A stretch of DNA of 64,000 bases from SIG299 sp045531955 (GCA_045531955.1 JAZSFC010000031.1:62001-126000); one strand, 5' to 3'. Positions 1 to 8,580 are shown, numbered from the stretch's first letter. A program made the numbers and translations. Notes: a model not told the origin generated them from the letters alone.

Positions 1-1597
1 TTCCGACAATGTCAATAACCTCTTTCCATTTTTCTATCAAAACTGCCGTGGTATATTTTTTGCCAAGTTCATAGGCGTATACCATTGCCTCATTCCAGTT
101 GGTCAGGTTGTCCAAATAAAAGGAAACTGCTTCCCTGATTCCGTCTAATTCCTTTAGTACCAGACCATTTTTTCCGTCTTCCACAAACTCCGTATTACGG
201 TACACCACCTGAGGAATTCCCATGCTGATACCGGTAATCCTAAGATACAATTCGCTTGTTTTCCGCATATCAAGAATAAGTCTTTGCTCTCTGATGCACT
301 TACTTACCGAAAGTTCATCAACACACTGTTCCGCATAAAATTTGACAGGAACTGTTTCCTCTGCATCCAGAATATTTTCAGCAACAGCACCTTTCTTTTC
401 TTCAGCTGCCCATTCCTCCGGCATTCCTGCACTTTTTAAAATTCTCCGGACTTTTTCCAGCAACATTTTAGGTCTGCCGTAATCTGCCATTCGGGTAAAC
501 AGATGAACACGCGCATTTTCATTGTCCGGAAGATATTCACCCAGACGGCAAATCAGTTCTTCGAACCATTCCTCTTCCATTCCGTCAACCGGCACTAAAA
601 TTTTTTGCACATTCAGCTGTTGGCTGATACCTAAATCCACGCGGGAATCAAATGGTGTAATGTCTGTGATATTCGTTAATTCTTTTTCTACTCTTCTCTG
701 GATTCTTTTTAAATTATCCTGAGAATCCGTAATGATATACCTGGCTTCCCGAATCATATGGATAACTTCTTCCATGCGGTTCTTTATATCATATCTTTCT
801 CCAAAAAATGAAAGAATCATTTTTCTGTTATTTAATACATTACAAAGCATATCTTTATGTAAATTATGAACTGCCACGCAAAACATATCTGCAGCATCAG
901 TCAGTTGCAAATACGCAGTTAAAACTTCCTGAATCACCTCACGAAGACCGGTATAAGACAGTTTGGAAAACTCCTTACTATATTCCTCTTCCTGATAGGA
1001 AAGCAAAAACGTCGGATTTTTGGGATTTATTTCTACATGGTCGTCCACAAAAAAATGCCGGATTTTCCACACACCGGTATCGGTCAAATAGTCCTGGTAG
1101 ATTGGTTTTGCATTCTCATATACAATAGTACTGGAGACAAATCCCCGGTCGTCATAAATATTTCTGCGATGTAATATTTCGTTCTGATATATATCTACCT
1201 GAATCGGGTTTCCGTCTTCCCCAAAATCCACTTGGGCATACTTTTTCCCCTGTAACTGCGCAATCATAGCAAACGGAGAATAAATAAAATCTATATGCTC
1301 CGGCCAATTCAGATTGTGAAGAGAAAACATGGATACTTTTTTTCTTTTTACTTCCTGAATGGCATCAAAACAAGACCAGTATGGTGCACGGAATACACTT
1401 TGCCGGTGTAAAAAATGGCGGAAATTCGGTGCAAAACTGAGCAACATGATTTGAAACGGATAGGCTTTACTGCGTTGAAACAGCTGAATATGTTTTACTG
1501 TATCATCGAACTCCGTACGCATTCGTCTGGTATACCAATACTGTTCATTTTCCCGCCATTCGTCCTGCTGATACCAGGCCGGTATAAAATATAACAT
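1..1597 (-). CDS. asp1: Accessory Sec system protein Asp1 (3' end cut by window edge)
   Basis: The minus-strand frame is open from the ATG at 1597 to base 1 (532 codons), so only the last few residues can be missing; the family is usually about 520-530 residues. The N-terminus reads MLYFIPAWYQQDEW, followed by a FDDTV...FQ segment, a YW.CFDAIQ segment and LNWP, all typical of Asp1. Asp1 is a GT-B-fold, carbohydrate-binding cytoplasmic partner of Asp2/Asp3 and SecA2 that delivers glycosylated serine-rich adhesins to SecY2. Its SD (AGGAGG, 1602-1607) overlaps the secY2 stop codon, so the two are translationally coupled. asp2, asp3, secA2 and the Gtf glycosyltransferases would be expected beyond the window; that is inference. 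Confidence 0.9.
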   Translation of the reverse strand, partial: MLYFIPAWYQQDEWRENEQYWYTRRMRTEFDDTVKHIQLFQRSKAYPFQIMLLSFAPNFRHFLHRQSVFRAPYWSCFDAIQEVKRKKVSMFSLHNLNWPEHIDFIYSPFAMIAQLQGKKYAQVDFGEDGNPIQVDIYQNEILHRRNIYDDRGFVSSTIVYENAKPIYQDYLTDTGVWKIRHFFVDDHVEINPKNPTFLLSYQEEEYSKEFSKLSYTGLREVIQEVLTAYLQLTDAADMFCVAVHNLHKDMLCNVLNNRKMILSFFGERYDIKNRMEEVIHMIREARYIITDSQDNLKRIQRRVEKELTNITDITPFDSRVDLGISQQLNVQKILVPVDGMEEEWFEELICRLGEYLPDNENARVHLFTRMADYGRPKMLLEKVRRILKSAGMPEEWAAEEKKGAVAENILDAEETVPVKFYAEQCVDELSVSKCIREQRLILDMRKTSELYLRITGISMGIPQVVYRNTEFVEDGKNGLVLKELDGIREAVSFYLDNLTNWNEAMVYAYELGKKYTTAVLIEKWKEVIDIVG

Positions 1598-1605
1598 ACG
1601 TCCTC

Positions 1606-2814
1606 CTAAATAAACGGCTTATATGCCCCTAAATGTTTAATGGCAAAAACTTCCCTGCCCAGATTACATACAATACCGGTTAACATCATAACCGAAGTTG
1701 GCAGAGCAGCAAAAGAGCCTTGCAAATTTCCCATCAACTGCAAAAGTAACGGAAAACCGAGACAAATACTCATCATAGTGGCACTGAACAATGCCAAACC
1801 GGTAATCGTACGGGATAAATACTTTTTTGTTTCTTTTCCCGCATGTACATTTTGAATACTGTCACCACTTTTTAAAAACTGATCCGTAAGTTCTCCCGGG
1901 TTTACAAATACCCTGGAAAATCCTACAGTTAGCAGATATAGAATTACTATATAAACTATAATTCCCACCGGCTTGGTTAATGCTAAATTTTCCTGTAACC
2001 ATAAAAGTTCCGGATGATTCGGTACTATCAGAAGCAAAAGCGATACTACAAGCTGAGGAATCATAAAAAATGCCATAGAAAACATTGCCGGCATAACGCC
2101 GATTGGATTCATCTTAATTGCAAGATAGTTTTTATCTGCGTAAATGTTATGAATGGAAATACGTTGTACCGGAATTCGTTTTTCCGTATTTTCTAAAATG
2201 GCCATGACTACCATTGCCATAAATGCAACCAGTAACGGAATTGCCAGCTCTGAAAAATCATGTCCTTTAATCGTAGTAAAAATACCATCCAGTACATTAA
2301 TCAAAATTAAAGCAGACTGCCCTCCGATACCGTATTTTTTATTACGGGAGGCCAACCAGATAATTATCATAGCGCCGGTCACCATCTCCACACCGGCAAT
2401 AATTTTTACCGCAATAAGTTTGTATGCTTCCGTAACAGTAAAGCTAAGCTCCTGAACCTGAACAAACGCCATTAAAGCAGCAAATATAAAGGTTAATGAC
2501 AGCGTTAATTTGTTGACTTTTCTTGGCGATACTCTGGAACGGGCTTCCGAACCGCGAAAAGCAGATAAAATCTGTACCAAAACTGAGGAAATCATATATG
2601 GAGATACACCAAGAGCAAATAAGGAACACCGATAAATGTCACCGCTGATGGTTTGGCGTAGCAAAGCTTCTGCGCTGATTCCCTGCTCAGCATAAGCAGA
2701 AATATCTACCGAGTGCAGCGGAAGACTTTTTCCGACAAAATATGCGACCAGTATTCCTATCGTAAAGAGTACTTTATATAAAATAAGATGTTCTTTTTTT
2801 TGTGTCTTACCCAA
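1606..2814 (-). CDS. secY2: Accessory Sec translocase channel SecY2
   Basis: A 402-residue polytopic membrane protein of SecY type, at the short length typical of SecY2 rather than the 420-440 residues of housekeeping SecY. Visible SecY-like features are the N-terminal TM1 followed by an extracytoplasmic plug-like stretch, the GIGGQSALILINVLDGIF segment, the F.NPGELTDQFLKSGDSI cytosolic loop and the GG/GREV...C-terminal region. It forms the membrane channel that exports the upstream serine-rich adhesin with SecA2. The only start available is TTG, with a weak upstream GAAGG, which suggests low translation compared with the adhesin. It follows the adhesin by 97 nt and leads directly into asp1. 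Conserved position next to asp1 and an SRR gene makes the SecY2 assignment firm. Confidence 0.92.
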   Translation of the reverse strand: MGKTQKKEHLILYKVLFTIGILVAYFVGKSLPLHSVDISAYAEQGISAEALLRQTISGDIYRCSLFALGVSPYMISSVLVQILSAFRGSEARSRVSPRKVNKLTLSLTFIFAALMAFVQVQELSFTVTEAYKLIAVKIIAGVEMVTGAMIIIWLASRNKKYGIGGQSALILINVLDGIFTTIKGHDFSELAIPLLVAFMAMVVMAILENTEKRIPVQRISIHNIYADKNYLAIKMNPIGVMPAMFSMAFFMIPQLVVSLLLLIVPNHPELLWLQENLALTKPVGIIVYIVILYLLTVGFSRVFVNPGELTDQFLKSGDSIQNVHAGKETKKYLSRTITGLALFSATMMSICLGFPLLLQLMGNLQGSFAALPTSVMMLTGIVCNLGREVFAIKHLGAYKPFI

Positions 2815-2839
2815 AATTTTCTACCTTCCCCTGATAGCA

Positions 2840-2874
2840 AATTAGTGACCACCAAACTCTGGTGGTCACTAATT
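2840..2874 (-). terminator. Intercistronic hairpin between adhesin and secY2
   Basis: Perfect 14-bp inverted repeat (2840-2853 and 2861-2874, arm AATTAGTGACCACC) with a 7-nt loop. On the minus strand it is followed only by a short, weak T stretch. Because it lies inside what should be one operon, it is best read as a partial terminator or mRNA 3'-end stabiliser that lets the adhesin be made in excess over SecY2 and Asp1. Function is inferred from structure and position. Confidence 0.6.
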
Positions 2875-2911
2875 ATTTTACCATTATTACTACTATAATG
2901 TCTACTGATTT

Positions 2912-5900
2912 TTAATTTTCTTCATCCTCAGTAACTTCTTCTGCAACAGTTTTTGCTGCATTCATGGCTTTTTTCTTTTTATCATATGCAACCTTGCCAC
3001 CGGTAACTGCTGCCGCAACAGCCAGAATCCACCAGTACCATGGTTTCACACTGATACCGTTTTCATTGCCATTCATCTTTACCCCTGCTGCTAACGGAAC
3101 ATCCTCATCTTCCAGTTCAACAAGATCATCATCCTCTAATACACCAAGAGGAACATCTTCGTCTTCGATTTCAGTTAAGGACTGATCTGCTGCTTCTGTC
3201 GTACCTGTAGTATTTTCAGAAGTATCTGCACCGGAGTTATTACCACCGTTACCATCTTCCTCACCGGAGGTCATAGAGCCAAGAGGAACGTCTTCGTCCT
3301 CCAGTTCAACCAGGCTGGTTGCTTCGCTTGCAGATACACTGTCACTTGCGCTCTCAGACTCGGAAGTCTCTGTTGCTTCACTTGCAGAAGTGCTTTCACT
3401 TGCAGATGCCACTTCGCTTTCCATAGTACTCTGGCTTGCAAATACACTATTACTGTTTAAAGTACTCTCATTTGCAGATGCACTTTCACTAGTTAATGTA
3501 TTTTCACTTGCCACTGCGCTATCACTTGCAGAAGTGCTTGCACTGGTACTATTTGCACTGCTGGTACTTACGGATGCGGACTCACTGTCGCTTAAGCTGG
3601 TACTTGCACTTACAGATTCACTGTCACTTGAAGAAGTGCTTGCACTTGCAGACTCAGAAGTACTGATGCTTGTGCTGACAGAAGCGGTTTCGCTCGCCGA
3701 TGTACTTGCACTGGTACTTGCAGAAGTACTTGTGATTGCCTCCAAGCTTGCGCTATTGGATAAGGAAGTGCTTTCGCTTGCAGATGCTTCTTCATATATA
3801 CTGGTGCTTTCACTTGCAGATTCTCTTTCGGAATCTTCAGCATCATCCTCTGTAACATAATTTCCACCACCTGTGTAGCCACCACCGCCTGTGGAACCAC
3901 CGCCGCTGGAGGAGCCACCGCCTGTAGAACCGCCATTGCCGGAGCCACCGGTACTTTCAGATTCAGAAGCACTGGAAGATTCACTTTCACTCTCAGACTC
4001 AGAGGTACTTGTACTTGCACTGGTGCTTGCGGATGTGGATTCGCTATCGCTTGCACTGATGCTCACGCTGGTACTTACACTATTGCTTGCTGCAGTACTG
4101 TCAGCAGTGCTTTCTGCCGCAGACTCACTAAGACTCTGGTGTGCACTTTCGCTTGCAATCTTGCTATTGCTTGCAGATTCACTTAAGCTGTCACGCTTAG
4201 CTTCACTTGCTTCTGTACTGGATTTAGCAGAAGCACTGTCTTCTGCAATTTCACTGTTTCTATTCTTGATGCTTTCGCTTGCAGACTGACTTGCCGCAGT
4301 GGATTTTTCCTCACTGGCCTTTGTACTTTCTGCTGCAGACTGGCTTGCTGCTGTGGATTCGCTCTGGCTTGCCTTGGTGCTCTCATCTGCAGACTGGCTC
4401 GCTGCTGTGGATTCGCTCTGGCTTGCCTTGGTGCTCTCATCTGCAGACTGGCTTGCTGCTGTGGATTCGCTCTGGCTTGCCTTGGTGCTCTCATCTGCAA
4501 ACTGGCTTGCTGCTGTGGATGCACTCTGGCTTGCCTTGGTGCTCTCATCTGCAGACTGGCTTGCTGCTGTGGATTCGCTCTGGCTTGCCTTGGTGCTCTC
4601 ATCTGCAGACTGGCTTGCTGCCGTGGATGCACTCTGGCTTGCCTTGGTGCTCTCATCTGCAGACTGACTTGCTGCTGTGGATGCACTCTGGCTTGTCTTG
4701 GTGCTCTCATCTGCCGTCTGGCTTTGATTCTTTTCGAGTTCAACTCGTTCTGATACTCTGTTTGCAAAAGATAAACTTTCACTTAAAGAGGTACTTGTAC
4801 TGAAAGAAGTACTTGTACTTGCAGATAAACTTACTGCCTTTAGGCTTTCATATACAGCATTAAGACTGTTACTTGCAGATTCACTTAATCTTTTTACATC
4901 ACTTTCACTTACATAAATAGAATTACTAAGCACTATACTTGTGCTGGTACTATTGTCGGTAGATGTAGATGCGCTGTTATTCTCACTAAGTGCAATAGCA
5001 GCACTCTTTTCAGAAGCAACGGATTCACTCTTTTCTGCGCTTTCGGACAGACTCTTGAAAGTTTCTTCGGATTTCTCAGCACTTGTCGCTTCGCTGTTCT
5101 TTAAGGAAAGTGCAATACTATCTGCTATGCGGCTACTATCTGACATACTGTCTTCCTGAGAATCTTTTATAGATTCAGATACACTATCTACTGCCGCAAA
5201 TATAGATGCCCAAACTTCTGACAATGATTCACTTGCACTGTCGGAATCAGAAATACTTTCAGAAATACTCTTGGATGTTGCCTCGCTCTCTTCCTTATAG
5301 GTACTTTCTGCACTAGCAATGCTTGCACTTTCTGTTGCACTTGCTTGTTCAGATTTCAGTACTTTCTCAGAAAGTGCTGTACTCTTACTTTCACTGACAG
5401 ATTCAGAATCAACAATAGACTGGGAAATTCTTGTGCTTTCTTCTGCGCTGGCCTGTTCAGATTCTACAATGCTATCGTACACAGACTGGCTTGCCGTTCT
5501 GCTGGCTTCCTGGGATTCCTTTAAGCTTTCGGATAAGCTGGTAGACGTAAGTGCACTGCTTAACGCTGCCTCGTCATACTCATAATTATTATCTGTCAAC
5601 CACTGATATGTTGCGGATACTGCATCCCAGAAGGACATTCTCCGACCAAACCTCCAAAAATCACCAAATTTCAACAGAATGCCCCATAAGCTTATCTCTT
5701 TTTTATTACTTTCTTCTTTTTCATGCTCGCTCTTTAAGGCATCTTCATATTCTTTTTCCGCTTCCGCATCGTTAGCTTCAGATTTAGCTACTGCCGCATC
5801 CTGTTCAGACTTAAGCGCAACTTCGCTGGCAGCAATGCTTGTGCTGAGAGATGCTTTTTCAATCTCAGACGCTGCTATACTTCCGGCAACACTGGCAGCT

Positions 5901-7429
5901 AAAGAATTACTTTCCGCAATGGAAGCTGCTTCGCTGGCAGCAATACTTTCACTTAAGGATACTCTGATAGATTCCGAACCTCTTGTACTTAAAGATGCTG
6001 ACTCAATTAACTTAGCCTCTTCATTTAAACTAGCAGTTTCGGATGCCTTCATGCTGTCCTTAACTGAATTAACTTCACTTGTACTTTCAGACTGTGATTT
6101 TGAATCATAATCAGAAATCATTTCTGAAAGAACAACACTAATGCTGGTAGATGCAACATCGCTTGCTGCTGTACTTTCCGCCAAAGATGTACTTGTGCTT
6201 GCAGAATCACTCATTACTGTGGAAACGCTGGTACTTGCCACAGTACTTGTGCTGTCAGACAGGGAAGCTCTTGTACTTTCTACCGTAGACTCACTGCCGC
6301 TTACACTGTTGGATAAAGAGGTACTCTCTTTCTGGCTTGCAGCAATGGAATTCACTACAGAAGTGCTCTTTGTTTCAGACGCAGTAACACTATTGGATGC
6401 AGACAAGCTACCGGATACGCTTGTACTTAAAGAAGTACTCAGGCTTGTAGATAAGCTTGTACTTGCACTTATACTTGCGCTGTCAGAAGTAGAAGTACTG
6501 ATAGATGCACTGTCACTTCTGGAATATACATTAGATAAATATGTACTTTCGGAATCGGAAATGCTGGTACTTAAGGAAGTACTCTTACCTTCAGACGCCT
6601 CAGTACTTGCATTTGCACTGGAAGTGGATGTATTTCTGTTGCTCTCACTTGTTTCCGTGCTTGCTTCTGCAATGGAAGTAGACGTATTTCTGTTACTTTC
6701 ACTTGCTTCTGTGCTTGCATTTGCACTGGAAGTAGATGTATTTCTGTTGCTCTCACTTGCCTCTGTGCTTGCATTTGCAATGGAAGTAGATGTGTTTCTG
6801 TTGCTCTCACTTGCTTCTGTACTTGCATTTGCAATGGAAGTAGAGGTGTTTCTGTTGCTCTCACTTGCTTCTGTACTTGCATTTGCAATGGAAGTAGATG
6901 TATTTCTGTTGCTCTCGCTTGCTTCCGTACTTGCACTTGCTACAGTACTTTCGCTTGCTACTTTATTTTCAGAAGCCACCACACTTTCAGAAGCTATGGT
7001 ACTTTCAGAATTGACCTTAGATAAAGATGTACTGTCATTTTGAGATAAAGTTGTACTGTCTGCTGTACTTACACTTTGGGACGCAAGTGTACTTGCAGCT
7101 GCAGTTGTACTTTCTACGGAGCTGTCAGATAAAGATTCCTTATCACTCTCTACCGCACTGTCACTTTCATATGTACTTGTGCTCTGGGAAAGGACAGTAC
7201 TCTCCTTCGCACTGCCGCTCTGGGAAGCGTAATCAATTACACTTTCTGTTCCGTATTCTGTGCCCTGGGCATACTCGTCCAGCTCAGATTCCAACTCATC
7301 CTGTTCTACCTCAGACTGTTCGATTTCTGCTGCGTACAAAACATCCAGTTCCCCAAATGCTGCTGCACCCCCCAGTGCAATACCAGCACCGGCAACACCT
7401 TTTAAAATGTCGTTCACTTTCTTTTTCAT
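2912..7429 (-). CDS. Serine-rich repeat surface adhesin, accessory Sec substrate
   Basis: A 1505-residue preprotein dominated by Ser, Ala, Thr and Glu. The ATG at 7429 is preferred over one five codons upstream because GGAGGG sits 7 nt before it. Order: a short signal peptide with KKK and six glycines in its hydrophobic core; acidic stretch; first Ser-rich region including six 18-residue repeats (SNRNTSTSIANASTEASE type); a Trp/Phe-containing non-repetitive island at about residues 570-625; second Ser-rich region with eight 18-residue ADESTKASQS-type repeats; a Gly-rich hinge; third Ser-rich region; three ELEDEDVPL-like motifs; a C-terminal membrane segment (WYWWILAVAAAV) with KKKK and an acidic tail. 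There is no LPXTG and no KxYKxGKxW motif. It is likely heavily O-glycosylated and exported by SecY2, whose gene follows. The ligand is unknown. Confidence 0.88.
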   Translation of the reverse strand: MKKKVNDILKGVAGAGIALGGAAAFGELDVLYAAEIEQSEVEQDELESELDEYAQGTEYGTESVIDYASQSGSAKESTVLSQSTSTYESDSAVESDKESLSDSSVESTTAAASTLASQSVSTADSTTLSQNDSTSLSKVNSESTIASESVVASENKVASESTVASASTEASESNRNTSTSIANASTEASESNRNTSTSIANASTEASESNRNTSTSIANASTEASESNRNTSTSSANASTEASESNRNTSTSIAEASTETSESNRNTSTSSANASTEASEGKSTSLSTSISDSESTYLSNVYSRSDSASISTSTSDSASISASTSLSTSLSTSLSTSVSGSLSASNSVTASETKSTSVVNSIAASQKESTSLSNSVSGSESTVESTRASLSDSTSTVASTSVSTVMSDSASTSTSLAESTAASDVASTSISVVLSEMISDYDSKSQSESTSEVNSVKDSMKASETASLNEEAKLIESASLSTRGSESIRVSLSESIAASEAASIAESNSLAASVAGSIAASEIEKASLSTSIAASEVALKSEQDAAVAKSEANDAEAEKEYEDALKSEHEKEESNKKEISLWGILLKFGDFWRFGRRMSFWDAVSATYQWLTDNNYEYDEAALSSALTSTSLSESLKESQEASRTASQSVYDSIVESEQASAEESTRISQSIVDSESVSESKSTALSEKVLKSEQASATESASIASAESTYKEESEATSKSISESISDSDSASESLSEVWASIFAAVDSVSESIKDSQEDSMSDSSRIADSIALSLKNSEATSAEKSEETFKSLSESAEKSESVASEKSAAIALSENNSASTSTDNSTSTSIVLSNSIYVSESDVKRLSESASNSLNAVYESLKAVSLSASTSTSFSTSTSLSESLSFANRVSERVELEKNQSQTADESTKTSQSASTAASQSADESTKASQSASTAASQSADESTKASQSESTAASQSADESTKASQSASTAASQFADESTKASQSESTAASQSADESTKASQSESTAASQSADESTKASQSESTAASQSAAESTKASEEKSTAASQSASESIKNRNSEIAEDSASAKSSTEASEAKRDSLSESASNSKIASESAHQSLSESAAESTADSTAASNSVSTSVSISASDSESTSASTSASTSTSESESESESSSASESESTGGSGNGGSTGGGSSSGGGSTGGGGYTGGGNYVTEDDAEDSERESASESTSIYEEASASESTSLSNSASLEAITSTSASTSASTSASETASVSTSISTSESASASTSSSDSESVSASTSLSDSESASVSTSSANSTSASTSASDSAVASENTLTSESASANESTLNSNSVFASQSTMESEVASASESTSASEATETSESESASDSVSASEATSLVELEDEDVPLGSMTSGEEDGNGGNNSGADTSENTTGTTEAADQSLTEIEDEDVPLGVLEDDDLVELEDEDVPLAAGVKMNGNENGISVKPWYWWILAVAAAVTGGKVAYDKKKKAMNAAKTVAEEVTEDEEN
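4283..4714 (-). repeat. Eight tandem 54-bp repeats in the adhesin gene
   Basis: Eight contiguous in-frame 54-bp units encode 18-residue repeats of the form ADESTKASQSESTAASQS, with Ala/Glu variation at one position and a degenerate last copy (AAESTKASEEKSTAASQS). Near-identity at DNA level makes copy-number change by slippage or recombination likely. Confidence 0.9.
6590..6913 (-). repeat. Six tandem 54-bp repeats in the adhesin gene
   Basis: Six contiguous in-frame 54-bp units encode 18-residue repeats of the form SNRNTSTSIANASTEASE. The period equals that of the second array at 4283-4714, but the sequence is unrelated, so a common spacing of Ser/Thr acceptor sites seems to be conserved rather than the sequence. 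Confidence 0.9.
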
Positions 7430-7502
7430 TATGTGTCCCTCCATAATTCATTTTATGCTTTGTTTATCATTCCCTTTAGTGCTTTACCACGTAAAATCGT
7501 CT

Positions 7503-7538
7503 ACTTATAGATACACTTATAAATATACTTATTAACAT
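7503..7538. promoter_or_regulatory. Three 12-bp direct repeats at the adhesin transcription start
   Basis: ACTTATAGATAC (7503), ACTTATAAATAT (7515) and ACTTATTAACAT (7527) follow one another at exactly 12-bp spacing. They run from the -10 box of the adhesin promoter into the first transcribed bases. The arrangement suits a repressor or DNA-bending regulator; the regulator is not identified. Confidence 0.5.
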
Positions 7539-7565
7539 AGTACCATTTTACTATTTTGATGTCAA
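7537..7565 (-). promoter_or_regulatory. Promoter of the adhesin-secY2-asp1 operon
   Basis: Minus-strand -35 TTGACA (7560-7565), 17-bp spacer, -10 TACTAT (7537-7542). Predicted start near 7530, giving a leader of about 100 nt before the adhesin ATG. Nothing else recognisable lies between 7566 and the metA terminator. Confidence 0.65.
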
Positions 7566-7620
7566 GAATTAATAAAAAATAATTTTCGTAATTTTCGTTA
7601 ACTTTTTTGTGCAATTTTAC

Positions 7621-7666
7621 GAAACAAAAAAAGCCGTTACGAAACTTCTTTCGTTCGTAACGGCTT
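7621..7666 (-). terminator. Rho-independent terminator after metA
   Basis: Perfect 13-bp stem (7631-7643 / 7654-7666, arm AAGCCGTTACGAA), 10-nt loop, followed on the minus strand by TTTTTTTG. Lies just downstream of the metA stop codon. Confidence 0.85.
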
Positions 7667-7674
7667 CTCCTTAT

Positions 7675-8580
7675 TTACCACTCATACGGAGTCTTCTGAT
7701 ATACATAATAATTTACCCAGTTGGTATACAGGGTATTGGCATGGGCACGCCACAGCATCAATGGCTTAGCATTACTGTCATCCTCCGGATAATAGTTTAC
7801 CGGAAGTGCCGGGTTAATGCCCTTGTTTACATCACGCTTATATTCTTTATCTAACGTCACTCGATCATACTCCGGATGACCAAGAACAAATATATTCTTG
7901 CCTTCTTCCGCCAGCACAAGGAAAATACCCGCTTCTGCGGAATCTGCCAGAACCTTTAACTTTTCATTGGCAAGAATGTCTTCTTTAGACATTTCGGTGT
8001 AGCGGGAATGCGGTGCATAAAATACATCATCAAAGCCGCGTACCAGCGGTTCTCTTCTGAAATGTACCTCGTGACGGTATACACCTGACAACTTCTTATC
8101 CAAATCCAGCTTACGTACACCGTAATGATGATGTAAGCCTGCCTGGGCACCCCAGCAAATATGCAGTGTAGAAGTTACATTAGTTTCAGACCAATCCATA
8201 ATCTGCTTTAACTCTTCCCAATAAGCCACATCCTCAAACTCCATGGTTTCCACCGGTGCACCGGTAATAATGAGACCGTCAAACTTCTGGTCTTTTACAT
8301 CCTCATAAGTTAAATAAAAGGTATCCAGATGGCTGGTCGCCGTATTCTTTCCTACATAGGTTACGGTTGTTAAGAAGGTGACATCCAACTGTAACGGAGT
8401 GTTGGACAAAGAACGCATCAACTGCACTTCGGTGTCTTCCTTTAACGGCATCAGATTTAATATTGCAATCTTTAACGGACGGATATCCTGGCTTAAAGAC
8501 CGGTTTTCATCCATCATAAAGATATTTTCTTCTTCCAATATTTTTTTAGCAGGTAAATCGTTTTGTACTCTGATCGGCAT
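7675..8580 (-). CDS. metA: Homoserine O-acetyltransferase (MetA family)
   Basis: A 301-residue MetA-family enzyme that activates the hydroxyl of L-homoserine in methionine synthesis. The catalytic Cys142 lies in HICWGAQAGL and the His235/Glu237 pair in GHPEY. Residue 111 is Glu (GAPVET). In this family Glu111 goes with acetyl-CoA and Gly111 with succinyl-CoA, so acetylation is predicted although databases often name such proteins succinyltransferases. It follows ligA by 48 nt on the same strand, too short for a SAM riboswitch, and ends at a strong terminator. Full length, cytoplasmic. Confidence 0.92.
   Translation of the reverse strand: MPIRVQNDLPAKKILEEENIFMMDENRSLSQDIRPLKIAILNLMPLKEDTEVQLMRSLSNTPLQLDVTFLTTVTYVGKNTATSHLDTFYLTYEDVKDQKFDGLIITGAPVETMEFEDVAYWEELKQIMDWSETNVTSTLHICWGAQAGLHHHYGVRKLDLDKKLSGVYRHEVHFRREPLVRGFDDVFYAPHSRYTEMSKEDILANEKLKVLADSAEAGIFLVLAEEGKNIFVLGHPEYDRVTLDKEYKRDVNKGINPALPVNYYPEDDSNAKPLMLWRAHANTLYTNWVNYYVYQKTPYEW

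Noticed and set aside
4283..6913. Array-like periodic repeats that could suggest a CRISPR
   Set aside because: Units are contiguous with no spacers, lie in one open frame and translate to 18-residue peptide repeats; no cas genes are present.
4183..7043. Long plus- and minus-strand alternative reading frames across the adhesin gene
   Set aside because: They mirror the Ser-rich repeats in other frames, are low-complexity Leu/Ala/Val or Gln/Arg strings, and lack ribosome-binding sites.
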